Source: Myxococcales bacterium
Lineage (GTDB): Bacteria > Myxococcota_A > Polyangia > Nannocystales > Nannocystaceae
Direction: 5' to 3'
Assembly: GCA_020633335.1 (NCBI GenBank)
Contig: JACKDU010000001.1
Location: 620,001 to 684,000, forward strand
DNA length: 64,000 nucleotides
The translations under genes and the position numbers were made by a program. This document shows positions 24,764-33,949 of this stretch, piece by piece. Below the pieces are notes generated by a model, which did no database searches, was not told the DNA's origin, and was given only the letters and a program-made list of their open reading frames with translations. How positions within the stretch are numbered: position 1 is the first letter of the stretch; every line of letters starts with the position of its first letter.

Positions 24764-27412
24764 TTGCCGAGCGATCCGACAGGCGACCTGACGATCTCGA
24801 CGTCGACGATCGAGCGCGCCGACATCTCACTCGCCGGCGCGACCCTGCTGATCAAGTCGGGGGAGGCCCCGCCGCTGAGCGAGCGGGCGATCCGCCAGCG
24901 CTTCAGCCGGCTGACGACCCTCCTGATGACGGTCCTGGTGCTCCCCGCCGGCTTCGTCGGGCGCCTCCTCCTCGGCCCCGAGCTGATGTCGAACGCGACC
25001 GTCGCCCTGGTCTTCGGCTACGGGCTCGGCCTCCTCGGCACCCACCTCTGGGCCCGGCGCTCGAGCGGCTTCGGCCCGAGCCTCGCGCTCATCGGCCTCC
25101 TCCTCGTCCTGCCGATCGGCCTCGCGCTGGTCAACGAGGCCCCGGCGGCCAAGGTCGCGGCGTCGGTGCTCCTGGTCGCCCCGGTCGCCGCCGCCTCGTC
25201 GCTCCTCGGCCACCGTCAGGGGGCGATCATCGCCGCCCTGGCGATCCTCGTGGCGGTCCTCGTCCACATCGCCTTCGTCGGCCACATCAGCGATCCCGAG
25301 CTGGCCGCCGCCGCGACCCTCTGGACCGTCCGGGTGACGATGATGATCTTCGTCCTCGCGGTCATCGGCTGGTTCTTCTCGAGCGGCCTCCGCCAGGTGA
25401 TCGACGCGCTGCGCGGGGCCAACCGCCGCCTCGCCGCCCGCGCCCGCCGGCAGGGGGCGCTCGCCTACCTCGGCCAGCGGGCGCTGGCGAGCGTCCGCAG
25501 CCTGGTCGAGGCGACCGTCAACAAGGTGCCGACGATCCTCGGGATCGATCTCTGCGTGTACATCGAGCGGGTCGACGGTGAGCCTGGCGCCTGGGACGCG
25601 ACCTTCCCCGACAGCCGCCGTCCGCGGCGGATCGTGATCCCCGAGGGGCCGCTCCACGGGGCGCTCGCCGGCGACTTCCCCGACCTCGTGGTCCTCGGCG
25701 ACGAGCTCGGCGACGAGCGCCTCCGCCAGACCCGCTGCCTGGTGGTGCCGACGACCCTGAGCGGCGGGCGGCGGGCGGCGCTCCTCGCCTGCGGGCGCGA
25801 GCAGGCGGCGCTCGGCGCCGACGAGGTCCCCTTCCTCCAGACCGTCCTCTCGCTGATCTCGGCGGCCGACCGCCGGCAGGAGGCGGAGGCGCTCCAGAGC
25901 CGCTCCGAGGCCCGCTACGCCGAGCTCGTCGAGCTCTCGCCCGACGGGATCGTCACCGTCGACAGCGGCGGCCGGGTCACCTCGTGCAACCCGGCGGCGG
26001 CGGCGATCCTCGGGCGCTCGCGCGAGGAGCTCGCGCGCCAGCCCTTCTACGAGAGCGAGATCCTCGATCCCGAGGACATGCGCGAGGCGGTCGGCCGCTT
26101 CCGCGACGTGATCGAGGGCCGGCCGATGCGACCGATCTCGCTCTGGGTCCGCCGCCCCGACGGCAGCCGGCGGCGGATCGAGGTCAACGGCCAGGCGACC
26201 CACGCGGGCGAGGGCACGCCGGCGGTGATCGCCATGCTCCGCGACGTCACCGAGCGCCACCACCTCGAGGAGCAGCTCCGGATCTCGCAGCGCCTCGAGT
26301 CGCTCGGCCTCCTCGCCGGCGGCGTCGCCCACGACTTCAACAACATCCTCACGGTCGTGATCACCTCGGCCGCGCTCCTCCGCGACGAGCGGCTCGGCGC
26401 CGACGCCTCGGAGCTGGTCGAGGAGATCTACGGCGCCGGCGAGCGGGCGGCCTCGCTCACCCGTCAGCTCCTCGCCTTCAGCCGCCGGCAGGTCCTCTCG
26501 CCGCGGCCGCTCAACCTCTCGCAGGTGGTCCGCGACCTCGAGAAGATGCTCCGCCGCCTGATCGGCGAGGACGTCGAGCTCATCGTCGACGTCGCCGACG
26601 ACCTCGGGACCGTCCTCACCGATCGCTCGCAGGTCGAGCAGGCGCTGATCAACCTCTGCGTCAACGCCCGCGCGGCGATGCCGAAGGGCGGGATCCTGAT
26701 GATCACCTCGCGCCGGGTCGACATCGGCGAGCCGATCGCCGAGCTCCCGCAGGTGAGCCCCGGCGCCTACGTCCACCTCAAGGTCTCGGACACCGGCGTC
26801 GGCATGGATCGGGCGACCCAGGCGCGGATCTTCGAGCCCTTCTTCACGACCAAGGAGCCCGGCGAGGGGACCGGCCTCGGCCTGGCGATGGTCCACGGCT
26901 TCGTCCAGCAGAGCGGCGGCCACATCTGGGCGGAGTCGGAGGTCGAGCGCGGCACCTCCTTCCACGTCCTCCTGCCGATCGCCGACGAGCCGGCGGGCGC
27001 GTCGACGGCCGCGTCGAGCGCGACCCTGCGCCGCGGTCAGGGGCGGGTGATGGTGATCGAGGACGAGCCGCTGGTCCGGACCGTCGCCACCCGGATCCTC
27101 CGCAACGCCGGCTACGAGGTGATCGCCTGCGACGGCCCGGCGGCGGCGATCGAGCGCTTCGCCGAGGAGGAGCGGGAGGGCGAGATCGACCTCGTGATCT
27201 CCGACGTGGTGATGCCCGGGATGAACGGGGTCGAGGTGATCAAGCTCCTCCGCCTCCGCCGCCCGAGCCTCCGGGCGATCATGGTCTCCGGCTACCCACG
27301 CCTGCCGCCCGAGCTCGCGGACGACCTCGAGCGCCTGACGCTGGTCCAGAAGCCCTTCACGCCGGAGGGCCTGACCAGCGCGGTCGAGCGGGCGCTCCGC
27401 GAGCGGGCGTGA
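24764..27412 (+). CDS. Membrane-bound hybrid histidine kinase (MASE-like, PAS, HisKA, HATPase, receiver)
   Basis: A sensor kinase of about 882 residues. In order: an N-terminal integral-membrane sensor of about six hydrophobic helices (residues 45-220), a linker with a possible GAF-like fold, a PAS domain starting at YAELVELSPDGIVTVD (about 385), a HisKA domain with phospho-acceptor His523 in GGVAHDFNN, a HATPase_c domain (VNARAAMP N-box, SDTGVGMD, TTKEPGEGTGLGLAMVHGF), and a C-terminal receiver domain with phospho-acceptor Asp814 in VISDVVMPGMNG. The VAHDFNN-type H-box is typical of hybrid kinases. The start is uncertain: TTG at 24764 is the only reasonable in-frame initiator before the membrane helices. 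No response regulator is next to it, so the output partner is unknown. Confidence 0.87.
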   Translation: MPSDPTGDLTISTSTIERADISLAGATLLIKSGEAPPLSERAIRQRFSRLTTLLMTVLVLPAGFVGRLLLGPELMSNATVALVFGYGLGLLGTHLWARRSSGFGPSLALIGLLLVLPIGLALVNEAPAAKVAASVLLVAPVAAASSLLGHRQGAIIAALAILVAVLVHIAFVGHISDPELAAAATLWTVRVTMMIFVLAVIGWFFSSGLRQVIDALRGANRRLAARARRQGALAYLGQRALASVRSLVEATVNKVPTILGIDLCVYIERVDGEPGAWDATFPDSRRPRRIVIPEGPLHGALAGDFPDLVVLGDELGDERLRQTRCLVVPTTLSGGRRAALLACGREQAALGADEVPFLQTVLSLISAADRRQEAEALQSRSEARYAELVELSPDGIVTVDSGGRVTSCNPAAAAILGRSREELARQPFYESEILDPEDMREAVGRFRDVIEGRPMRPISLWVRRPDGSRRRIEVNGQATHAGEGTPAVIAMLRDVTERHHLEEQLRISQRLESLGLLAGGVAHDFNNILTVVITSAALLRDERLGADASELVEEIYGAGERAASLTRQLLAFSRRQVLSPRPLNLSQVVRDLEKMLRRLIGEDVELIVDVADDLGTVLTDRSQVEQALINLCVNARAAMPKGGILMITSRRVDIGEPIAELPQVSPGAYVHLKVSDTGVGMDRATQARIFEPFFTTKEPGEGTGLGLAMVHGFVQQSGGHIWAESEVERGTSFHVLLPIADEPAGASTAASSATLRRGQGRVMVIEDEPLVRTVATRILRNAGYEVIACDGPAAAIERFAEEEREGEIDLVISDVVMPGMNGVEVIKLLRLRRPSLRAIMVSGYPRLPPELADDLERLTLVQKPFTPEGLTSAVERALRERA

Positions 27413-27446
27413 GCGGCCTCGGCCGCGCGACTCCGAGGATCGACCG

Positions 27447-28028
27447 ATGCCCCTGCACACCGAGCGCAACGCCCCGGCCACGCCCGACCAGATCGACCGA
27501 GCCGAGGCGCTCCTCGGCCAGACGCTGCCCTCCGCCCTCCGCGCGCTCTACCTGCGCCACGACGGCTTGATGGCGTACACCCTCGACGACGACCCGCTCG
27601 GCGACACCTGGCCGATCGAGCCGCACCTCTGCCTCGTCGGGGTGGCGTCCGCCAATGTGCGGATGGATGGGCTGCTCGCGCACCACGCCGAGTCGAACGA
27701 GGTCGTCGCCTACATCCGCGAGTTCTGGACGTCGGAGAGCCCGCCGCTGGTCTTCGAGACCCGAGAATTCCGCGAGTGGGCTGGCTCGCTCCGAGATCTG
27801 GACGACCCGGGTCCTGGGCTCCTCGACGACTACCTCTGCATCGCGGTGAACAACATCAACCACGAGTCCTTCTGGATCGCCGCCCGCGCCGACGCGGCGA
27901 TCGTCCACCGGATCTCCTCGCCCCGCTTCTCCCTCGACGCGGAGCTCCGCGCGGAATTTGAGAGGGAGCAGTGGCCGCTGGAGGCGTGGCTCTTGGACGC
28001 GTTCGGTGATCTCGCGGCGTCCAGCTAG
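27447..28028 (+). CDS. SMI1/KNR4 (SUKH)-type protein
   Basis: A 193-residue protein with the SUKH/SMI1-KNR4 beginning: PATPDQIDRAEALLGQTLPS followed by ALRALYLRHDG, the helix-turn pattern that opens this superfamily, then DDYLCIAVNNINHESFWIA in place of the usual acidic strand region. SUKH proteins often serve as immunity proteins for polymorphic nuclease toxins, but many are free-standing housekeeping or regulatory proteins. No toxin gene is adjacent: upstream is the hybrid kinase (34 bases away) and downstream a converging hypothetical gene. The stop codon overlaps that of the converging gene on a shared CTAG. Assignment rests on the N-terminal motif only. Confidence 0.65.
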   Translation: MPLHTERNAPATPDQIDRAEALLGQTLPSALRALYLRHDGLMAYTLDDDPLGDTWPIEPHLCLVGVASANVRMDGLLAHHAESNEVVAYIREFWTSESPPLVFETREFREWAGSLRDLDDPGPGLLDDYLCIAVNNINHESFWIAARADAAIVHRISSPRFSLDAELRAEFEREQWPLEAWLLDAFGDLAASS

Positions 28029-28681
28029 GCGAGGCGCGAGAGGCGGGCCTCGAAGAAGGCCCAGGAGTCGACCTCGAGGGGCGAGAGCGTGATCAGCGAG
28101 CGGTCGTAGGTGGGATCGACGATGGTCACGAGGATCTTGTGGTCGAGGCCCTGGGCCGGCGAGATCACGTGGGGGGCGTCGCTCGCCCCGACCCGGATCG
28201 AGCCGCCGAGGACCGAGAGCGAGATCTCGACGAGGTAGACGCCGGCGGGCTCGAGGGACTCGAGCCAGATCTCGAGGCCGCCGGCCGCGTGGTCGGCCCC
28301 GTAGTCGAAGTAGAGCGCCGGCGTGGTCGGGTTGTAGGCGAGGACGTTCCAGCCGTCGATGTTGCCCCAGCCGGGGATCACCGGCGTCTTCGCCGAGAGG
28401 ACGGTCGCGGCGCCGGGCTGCCAGGAGGCGAGCGCCTGCTTGAGGCGATCGGCGATCCGGGGCGCGAGGCCGGCGAGCGCCGTGCGGATCGCGTCGGCGC
28501 TCAGGGCCGCCGGCCGCGGCGCGGCCATCACCTTGGTCAGTCGGGGGTCGACGCGTCGGCGCGTCGGGGTCGGCTTCGCGGTCGGCTGGAAGAGCGCGAC
28601 GTCGGTGCGCTCCAGGAGCTTGTCGTGGATTCGTCGGTTCGGCATGGCGTGTCCGTTGGCCGCGCGGGGCGGCCCCCGCAT
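28025..28681 (-). CDS. Hypothetical protein, same size and plan as the one at 12.3 kb
   Basis: A 218-residue protein I cannot assign. It starts MPNRRIHDKLL, has a Pro/Arg-rich then helical N-terminal half (LSADAIRTALAGLAPRIADRLKQAL), and a beta-rich C-terminal half (ALYFDYGADHAAGGLEIWLESL, AGVYLVEISLSVLGGSIRV, DHKILVTIVDP). It has the same length, MPN start and AG[IV]YL strand as the protein at 12296-12952, so the two may be distant paralogues. There is no signal peptide. A possible -10 box TACCAT lies about 35 bases before the start. It ends in the same CTAG tetranucleotide as the converging SUKH gene. Confidence 0.6.
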   Translation of the reverse strand: MRGPPRAANGHAMPNRRIHDKLLERTDVALFQPTAKPTPTRRRVDPRLTKVMAAPRPAALSADAIRTALAGLAPRIADRLKQALASWQPGAATVLSAKTPVIPGWGNIDGWNVLAYNPTTPALYFDYGADHAAGGLEIWLESLEPAGVYLVEISLSVLGGSIRVGASDAPHVISPAQGLDHKILVTIVDPTYDRSLITLSPLEVDSWAFFEARLSRLA

Positions 28682-28791
28682 GGTACGGGCTCGTCAGCGC
28701 CTGCGGAGGCCCGAGTCCGCGCGACGGCGCGCGACAGCGCGCGTCGCCGCGCGTCGCCGCGCGCCGCGAAGAGACATGTCCCTTTGGACAC

Positions 28792-29616
28792 CTAGTTCGC
28801 GCGCTCGCGGTCGTCGAGGCGGGCCTCGAGGCGCTCGAGGCGGGCCCGGAGCGCGGCGTTCTCCTCCTCGGCCGCGACCAGGCGGGCGTGGAGCCCCTGG
28901 ATCGCCGCCATCGACACGCCGGTCGCGTCGAGGGGGAAGATCATCCGATCGGTGTCCCAGAGGCCGAACGCGGCGGCGAAGTCCTGGGCCATCGGCCCGA
29001 GGTGGCGGACGCTCGCCGGGTCGGACTTGTAGTGCCAGTTGGTGATCGGCAGGGCGACGACCTTGGCGAGGACCGCCGCCGGGTCGATCGCCTGGAAGTC
29101 GGCCTTGATGTTGCGATCGCTGCGCGGGCAGATGTCGGAGCAGAACTCCTTGCCGGGCGGCACCGGGATCCCCTGGCAGCACTCGAGGCCCTGGCAGCAG
29201 AGCTCGCCCTGGGCGCAGCTCATGTCCTTGCCCGCGCAGGCGCCCCCGGTGGTCGCGTCGCTGGTCGAGCCGGTGTCGCCGGTGCTGGTGCCGGTGCTCG
29301 AGCCCGACGACGATCCGGTCGAGCCCGAGGAGCCCGAGGAGCCGCCGCTCGACGAATCGCTCGTGCCCGAGGAGGTCGACGCGCCGGTGGACGAGGTGCC
29401 CTGGCTGGTCGAGGATCCCGCGCTCGCGCTGCCGCTGCCGCCGCTCTCCGAGGTCGACGACGAGCCCTGGCTGGTCGAGGTGGACTGGCTGGTCTGGCTG
29501 GTCTGGCCGGTCGAGGTCCCGCCGCTGTCGCCGCCCGAGCCGCTGCAGGCGAGGGCGAGCGCGAAGGTGAGGGCGAGGCCCGCGGGGATCGAGGTCAGGG
29601 TCGAGGTCGAGTGCAT
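28792..29616 (-). CDS. Lipoprotein with C-terminal S74 self-cleaving chaperone domain
   Basis: A 274-residue exported lipoprotein: signal peptide with lipobox LALAC (Cys24), a 100-residue Ser/Thr/Gly-only linker (to about residue 125), a short Cys-rich segment (CAGKDMSCAQGELCCQGLECC), then a peptidase S74 domain, the intramolecular chaperone first known from phage endosialidase tail spikes. SDRNIK gives the catalytic Ser166 and Lys171 with the canonical five-residue spacing; WHYKSD, RHLGPMAQDF and GVSMAAIQGLHARL follow as in the family. The end is a coiled coil (about 244-271). S74 domains trimerise a folded spike and then cut themselves off before the Ser, which would here leave only lipid anchor, Ser/Thr stalk and Cys-rich tip on the membrane. 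A GGAG Shine-Dalgarno precedes the ATG. Confidence 0.85.
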   Translation of the reverse strand: MHSTSTLTSIPAGLALTFALALACSGSGGDSGGTSTGQTSQTSQSTSTSQGSSSTSESGGSGSASAGSSTSQGTSSTGASTSSGTSDSSSGGSSGSSGSTGSSSGSSTGTSTGDTGSTSDATTGGACAGKDMSCAQGELCCQGLECCQGIPVPPGKEFCSDICPRSDRNIKADFQAIDPAAVLAKVVALPITNWHYKSDPASVRHLGPMAQDFAAAFGLWDTDRMIFPLDATGVSMAAIQGLHARLVAAEEENAALRARLERLEARLDDRERAN

Positions 29617-29768
29617 GGTGGTCGCTCCGTCGAGGGCGGAGATCGCCCCCTCGGCCGACGATAGCGAGGGCGCCGCCCGGCGGCCGACGGCAACGTCTTC
29701 GCGCTCGCCGGCGGCGCGCGGCGAGTCCTGCGGCGGCGCCGGTCGCTCGCGTGTATCCTCGGCGGTCG

Positions 29769-31433
29769 ATGCGTCGCACGCTCTCCGACTGGATCGCCGC
29801 CGCCCGGGCCGCGGACGTCGATCCCGAGGCGCGGGCGGGCTGCCTGGACGCGGCCGCGGAGGTCGCCGTCGCTGACGGCTGCTGGGCGCTCCGTCAGGTC
29901 CTCGCCGCCCTGGTCGAGCTCGCGCCGGCGGATCGATCGCGGATCGAGTCGATCGCCGGGCAGACCCTGGCGGCGGCGATCGCCGAGCTCGCGGTCTGGG
30001 GCTTCGTCGACGTCGCCGTCGCCCGGGCCCAGGTCCTCGGCGATCGCGTCGGCGCGGCCGCGGCCCTCGCGGCCGGCGAGGTCGCGTTCGCGGCTGACGG
30101 CGCGCCGGTCTACCGCTGGTGCATCCTCGGCCGCGGCTACCTCACGGCGCTGGAGGACGACGCGGGGGCGCGGCGCTGCCTCGTGCGCGGCCTCGCCGTC
30201 GCCCGGGCGGGCGCGGACGTCGGCGGGCTCGCGGACGTCGCGCGGGCCCACGTCGCCCGCGGCGAGCCGGACTCGGCGACCGCCCTCCTCCGCGAGGCCG
30301 AGGCCCTGCCGGGGGCGAGCGCGGAGGTCTGGTCGCTGGTCAATGTGTGGGGCGAGCTCGGGGCGATCGACGCGATCGATCGCCTCCTGGAGCGCGCGCT
30401 CGTCGACGCCGCGGTCGTCGACGACGCCCTGCGGACGGCCCGGGCGGCGGCGTCCCACCGGCGCGGCGACGCGGTGGAGGCGGCGCTGGAGCGGGCGCGA
30501 TCGCTGGCGGAGGGCGCGGGCGCCTGGCTCGAGGTCGCCGAGACCGCCCACGACGTCGGCGCCGACCCGGCCCTGGTCCGCGACGCCCTCGATCACGCGT
30601 CCGCCGTCGACGCCGACGAGGCGACCCGCCACCAGATCGCCGCCGGCTACCTCCACTGGCTGGGGGACGCCGACGCGGCCGCCCGCTGCGGCCCCCACGG
30701 CGTCCGCCCCGAGGCGCTGCGGGTGCGCTCGCGGACCTTCCCGGGTCCTGCGCCCGACACCGCGGGGTTGATCGAGTGGCTCCGCGCCGGCCTCAGCGAC
30801 GCCAGCCTGGAGGCGATCGCCGAGGTCGACTACGGCTACGAGGCGGCCAAGAAGCTCGCCACCCTCCGCGATCTCCGGGCGCAGGGGCTCCTGCCGCGGC
30901 GCCTCGACGCCGGGATCCACGAGGCCTTCGCGCTCACCCGCTGGTCGTCCGGGGCCGGCGTCGATCACCGCGCCCGGGCCTTCGCCTGCGCGCTCCTCCT
31001 GGTCGACACCCACGACGACGATCCCGCCGACACGACGCCGATCCTGGTCGAGAGCTGCCTCGCGCTCGGCGACGAGGCGACGCGGCTGGGCGCTGGCTAC
31101 CTCGCGTGGATCGCCAGCAGCGACGCGCCGCCCTTGGTCGACGAGGACGAAGAAGAGGACGAAGAGGACGAAGAGGACGAGGGCGCCGACCCCTCCGCGC
31201 TCCTCGGCCTCGCGCTCCTGGTCGCCGCCGTCGATCCGGGCGATCCTGCCCTCGACGCGATCACTCAGGCCCTCATCGATCACCCGTGGTGCGGCGCCGA
31301 GGGGCTCCAGGAGAGCCTCCGCCGCTCGCTCCGCGCCGAGCTCTGGGACGACCTGATCGCCGCCTACCTGGTCCCCGCGGTCGCCGAGCGTCCGGCGATC
31401 GCCCGGCTCCTCGCCCACCTCGGCCGCGCGTGA
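29769..31433 (+). CDS. Large helical-repeat protein of unknown function
   Basis: A 554-residue, Ala-rich, almost entirely helical protein without recognisable motif; the regular alternation (VARAHVARGEPDSATALLREAEAL, AASHRRGDAVEAALERARSL) resembles TPR- or HEAT-like solenoid repeats. There is no signal peptide or membrane helix. Near residue 460 it has an acidic run, DEDEEEDEEDEEDEG, encoded by repeats of GAAGAGGAC (about 31147-31182), which may be length-variable. A TATCCT box (29754-29759) lies 9 bases before the ATG and there is no Shine-Dalgarno, so the mRNA is probably leaderless. It diverges from the S74 lipoprotein gene. A scaffold role is only a guess. Confidence 0.75.
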   Translation: MRRTLSDWIAAARAADVDPEARAGCLDAAAEVAVADGCWALRQVLAALVELAPADRSRIESIAGQTLAAAIAELAVWGFVDVAVARAQVLGDRVGAAAALAAGEVAFAADGAPVYRWCILGRGYLTALEDDAGARRCLVRGLAVARAGADVGGLADVARAHVARGEPDSATALLREAEALPGASAEVWSLVNVWGELGAIDAIDRLLERALVDAAVVDDALRTARAAASHRRGDAVEAALERARSLAEGAGAWLEVAETAHDVGADPALVRDALDHASAVDADEATRHQIAAGYLHWLGDADAAARCGPHGVRPEALRVRSRTFPGPAPDTAGLIEWLRAGLSDASLEAIAEVDYGYEAAKKLATLRDLRAQGLLPRRLDAGIHEAFALTRWSSGAGVDHRARAFACALLLVDTHDDDPADTTPILVESCLALGDEATRLGAGYLAWIASSDAPPLVDEDEEEDEEDEEDEGADPSALLGLALLVAAVDPGDPALDAITQALIDHPWCGAEGLQESLRRSLRAELWDDLIAAYLVPAVAERPAIARLLAHLGRA

Positions 31434-31456
31434 GCGCGCCGCTCACTCACGCCGAC

Positions 31457-31804
31457 TCACTCGCCGAACACGCAGCCGAGCGGCTCGCGGCTGAGGAGGC
31501 GGCGCTCGACCGCCTGGCCGCTCGTCCACTTGATCGTGATCACCGCGATTTGACCGTAGCGGCCGTCCTCCCAGGGCCGGACCTCGCGGCCCTCGGCGTC
31601 GCGGCACTCGACCCCGTAGGTCGGCGTGAGGCCGCTGTGGAACCAGCGGTTCGCCCGGCAGAGCGCCTCGCTCTCGGCGTCGACCGTCTCGGCGTCGGCG
31701 ATCTCGGCGCGGAGGTAGGCGATCGCCAGGGTCGGCACCAGGAAGACCCAGACGACGCCGGCGAGGGCGACGACGAAGGCGAGCGCGAGGAGGCGAGCCA
31801 GCAC
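31457..31804 (-). CDS. Small membrane-anchored hypothetical protein
   Basis: A 115-residue protein with one N-terminal hydrophobic helix (LLALAFVVALAGVVWVFLVP, residues 5-24) and a hydrophilic remainder of about 85 residues with four cysteines spread through it (ALCRAN, VECRDA, LGCVFG). The topology suggests a membrane anchor with an extracytoplasmic domain, or an uncleaved signal. I recognise no family. It lies 48 bases downstream of the M13 peptidase gene on the same strand and may be cotranscribed with it. Confidence 0.65.
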   Translation of the reverse strand: MLARLLALAFVVALAGVVWVFLVPTLAIAYLRAEIADAETVDAESEALCRANRWFHSGLTPTYGVECRDAEGREVRPWEDGRYGQIAVITIKWTSGQAVERRLLSREPLGCVFGE

Positions 31805-31852
31805 CGGTCGATGATAGGCGATCGCCCGGGCCGACGGGCGCTCGCGCGGGCG

Positions 31853-33949
31853 CTACCAGACCTCGCAGCGCTCGGCCGGGTTCATCGGCGTCCCCTCGGC
31901 GCACTGGAAGGCGGCCGCGAACTCGGGGGTCATCGACGCCGGGACGTTGACCCGGAACTGCGAGGGCGAGTGGGGGTCGGTGGCGACCTGGACCCGGAGG
32001 TACTCGGGGGTGGCGACCGTGCACCAGACCTGGGCGAAGTTGACGAAGACGAGCTGCTCGTTGGTCAGGCCCTCGACGTGCGGCGTGGCGTCGCCGCCGT
32101 TCTCGCCCGCCCACTTCTTGTAGGCGCCGAAGGCCTGCTTGAGCCCGCCCATGTCGGCGACGTTTTCGCCCATCGTCAGCTTGCCGTCGACGTGGAGGCC
32201 GGGCTCGACCTCCTGGGCCGAGTAGACCTTGTCGACGCAGGCGGTCCGCGATTCGAAGCCGGCGATCACCTCGTCGCCCCACCACTGCTGGAGCATCCCG
32301 CTGCCGTCGTACTTGCGGCCCTGATCGTCGAAGCCGTGGGTGAGCTCGTGGCCCATCACCACGCCGATCCCGCCGAAGTTCATCGCCATCGGGAACTCGC
32401 GGTCGAAGAAGGGCGCCTGGAGGATCCCCGCCGGGAACCACATCTCGTTGCGGGTGCCGCTGTAGGAGGCGTTGACCACCGGCGGGCCCGCGCGCCACTC
32501 GTCGCGGTCGACCGGCTTGCCGATCTTCGACGCCTGGTACTCGTAGTCGAAGCGCTGGGCGGCGATCGTGTTGGCGAGGTAGCCGCCCGCGACCTCGAGG
32601 CCGCTGTAGTCGCGCCACTTGTCGGGGTAGCCGATCTTGTTGAAGATCGCCTTGACCTTGGCGACCGCGCGCTCGCGGGTGGTGTCGTCCATCCACGCGA
32701 GGCTCGGGAGGTTGGCCTCGAAGGCGGCCTCGATCCGCTGGATCAGGTCGAGGGCGATCGCCTTGCTCTCGCCGGCGAAGGCGCGCTCGGCGTAGAGGCG
32801 ACCGAGCGGGTGGGTGAGGGCGCCCTCGGTCGCCGACACGCAGCGCTTCCAGCGGGCCTCGAGCTCCTTCTGGCCGCGGAGCTGCTTGCCGTAGAAGTCG
32901 AAGGTCTCGGCGACGAAGGGCTCCGGGAGCTCGTCGGAGAAGGTGTGGAGCACCTGCCAGCGGAGGTAGGCCTGGAGGGCGGCGGGCTTGGCCTTGGCCA
33001 GCACCTTGGCGGCGCCGCTGAGGTAGGCCGGCGACTCGACGTTGATCGCCGTGACCTCGGGGTGGCCGCTCGCCTCGGCGAAGGCCGGCCAGTGGAGGCC
33101 GGGCGCCTGGGCCTCGATGCCGGCGCGGTCGATCTTGTTGTAGGTGCGGTCGGCGTCGCGGCGCTCGACCTTGGTGAGCTGCTCGCCGGCGAGCGCCTTC
33201 TCGAGGGCGACGACGTCGCGTGCGAGCTTGGCCGCGGCGTCCTCGGGCTCGCCGGCGAGGGCGAAGATCTTGGCGACGTGGCGCTCGTAGGCGGCGAGGA
33301 GCTCGGCCCGCTTCTTGTCGAAGTAGTAGTCGCGGTCGGGGAGGCCGAGGCCGCCCTGGAAGACGTGGGCGATGTTGATCTTCGGGTCCTTGTCGTCGGG
33401 GCCGACGTAGATCCCGAAGACGGGCCGGACGCCGACGGGGTGGAGCTTGCCGACCACGGTCATGAAGGAGGCGGCGTCCGTGACCCCGGCGATCTGGGCG
33501 AAGAGCGGCGCGAGCGGCTCGACCCCGGCGGCGCCGACCGCCGCCTCGTCCATGCAGGCGGCGTAGAAGCGGCCGAGCTTGCCGGCCTCGTCATCGCGAT
33601 CGGTCTTGCGGCCGGACTCCTCGAGGATCTCGCGCATGGTCTCGCGGTTGCGCTCGCGGAGGATCCCGAAGCTCCGGCCCCAGCGCGACTGATCGCCGGG
33701 GAGCTCGGTCTTGGCGATCCAGCCGCCGCAGGCGTAGGCGTAGAAGTCGTGGCAGGGGTCCTGGCTCGGATCCATCGCCGCCTTGACCTCGGCGGCGATC
33801 GCCTCGGGGGTCAGCCGCGGGGCCGGCGGGGCGGCCTCGGCCGGCGGGGTCGCGGGCTCGGCCGGCGCCGGCGTGGGCTTCGTCGGGGACGTGTCGGCGG
33901 TGCAGGCGACGAGGAGCGCGGCGGCGGCGAGGGTAGGTCCACGGAGCAT
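31853..33949 (-). CDS. M13 (neprilysin/PepO) family zinc endopeptidase lipoprotein
   Basis: A 698-residue M13 metallopeptidase exported as a lipoprotein; family members cut oligopeptides outside the cytoplasm. The signal peptide ends in the lipobox LLVAC (Cys16), followed by a Thr/Pro/Ala linker and the M13 N-terminal domain (DPCHDFYAYACGGWI). The catalytic domain has the zinc motif HELTH at residues 534-538 (VVMGHELTHGFDDQGRKYD), the preceding NASYSGTRNEMWFPAGI, and ENVADMGGLKQAF supplying the third ligand. It ends CEVW, the terminal Cys-x-x-Trp conserved in neprilysins. The ATG at 33949 is chosen because it directly precedes the signal sequence. The 245-base upstream region contains (GTCGAC)4. 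Confidence 0.95.
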   Translation of the reverse strand: MLRGPTLAAAALLVACTADTSPTKPTPAPAEPATPPAEAAPPAPRLTPEAIAAEVKAAMDPSQDPCHDFYAYACGGWIAKTELPGDQSRWGRSFGILRERNRETMREILEESGRKTDRDDEAGKLGRFYAACMDEAAVGAAGVEPLAPLFAQIAGVTDAASFMTVVGKLHPVGVRPVFGIYVGPDDKDPKINIAHVFQGGLGLPDRDYYFDKKRAELLAAYERHVAKIFALAGEPEDAAAKLARDVVALEKALAGEQLTKVERRDADRTYNKIDRAGIEAQAPGLHWPAFAEASGHPEVTAINVESPAYLSGAAKVLAKAKPAALQAYLRWQVLHTFSDELPEPFVAETFDFYGKQLRGQKELEARWKRCVSATEGALTHPLGRLYAERAFAGESKAIALDLIQRIEAAFEANLPSLAWMDDTTRERAVAKVKAIFNKIGYPDKWRDYSGLEVAGGYLANTIAAQRFDYEYQASKIGKPVDRDEWRAGPPVVNASYSGTRNEMWFPAGILQAPFFDREFPMAMNFGGIGVVMGHELTHGFDDQGRKYDGSGMLQQWWGDEVIAGFESRTACVDKVYSAQEVEPGLHVDGKLTMGENVADMGGLKQAFGAYKKWAGENGGDATPHVEGLTNEQLVFVNFAQVWCTVATPEYLRVQVATDPHSPSQFRVNVPASMTPEFAAAFQCAEGTPMNPAERCEVW

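Noticed and set aside
27447..28028. SUKH protein as immunity gene of a toxin system
   Set aside because: No polymorphic toxin, RHS or deaminase/nuclease toxin gene is adjacent; the neighbours are a sensor kinase and a hypothetical gene.
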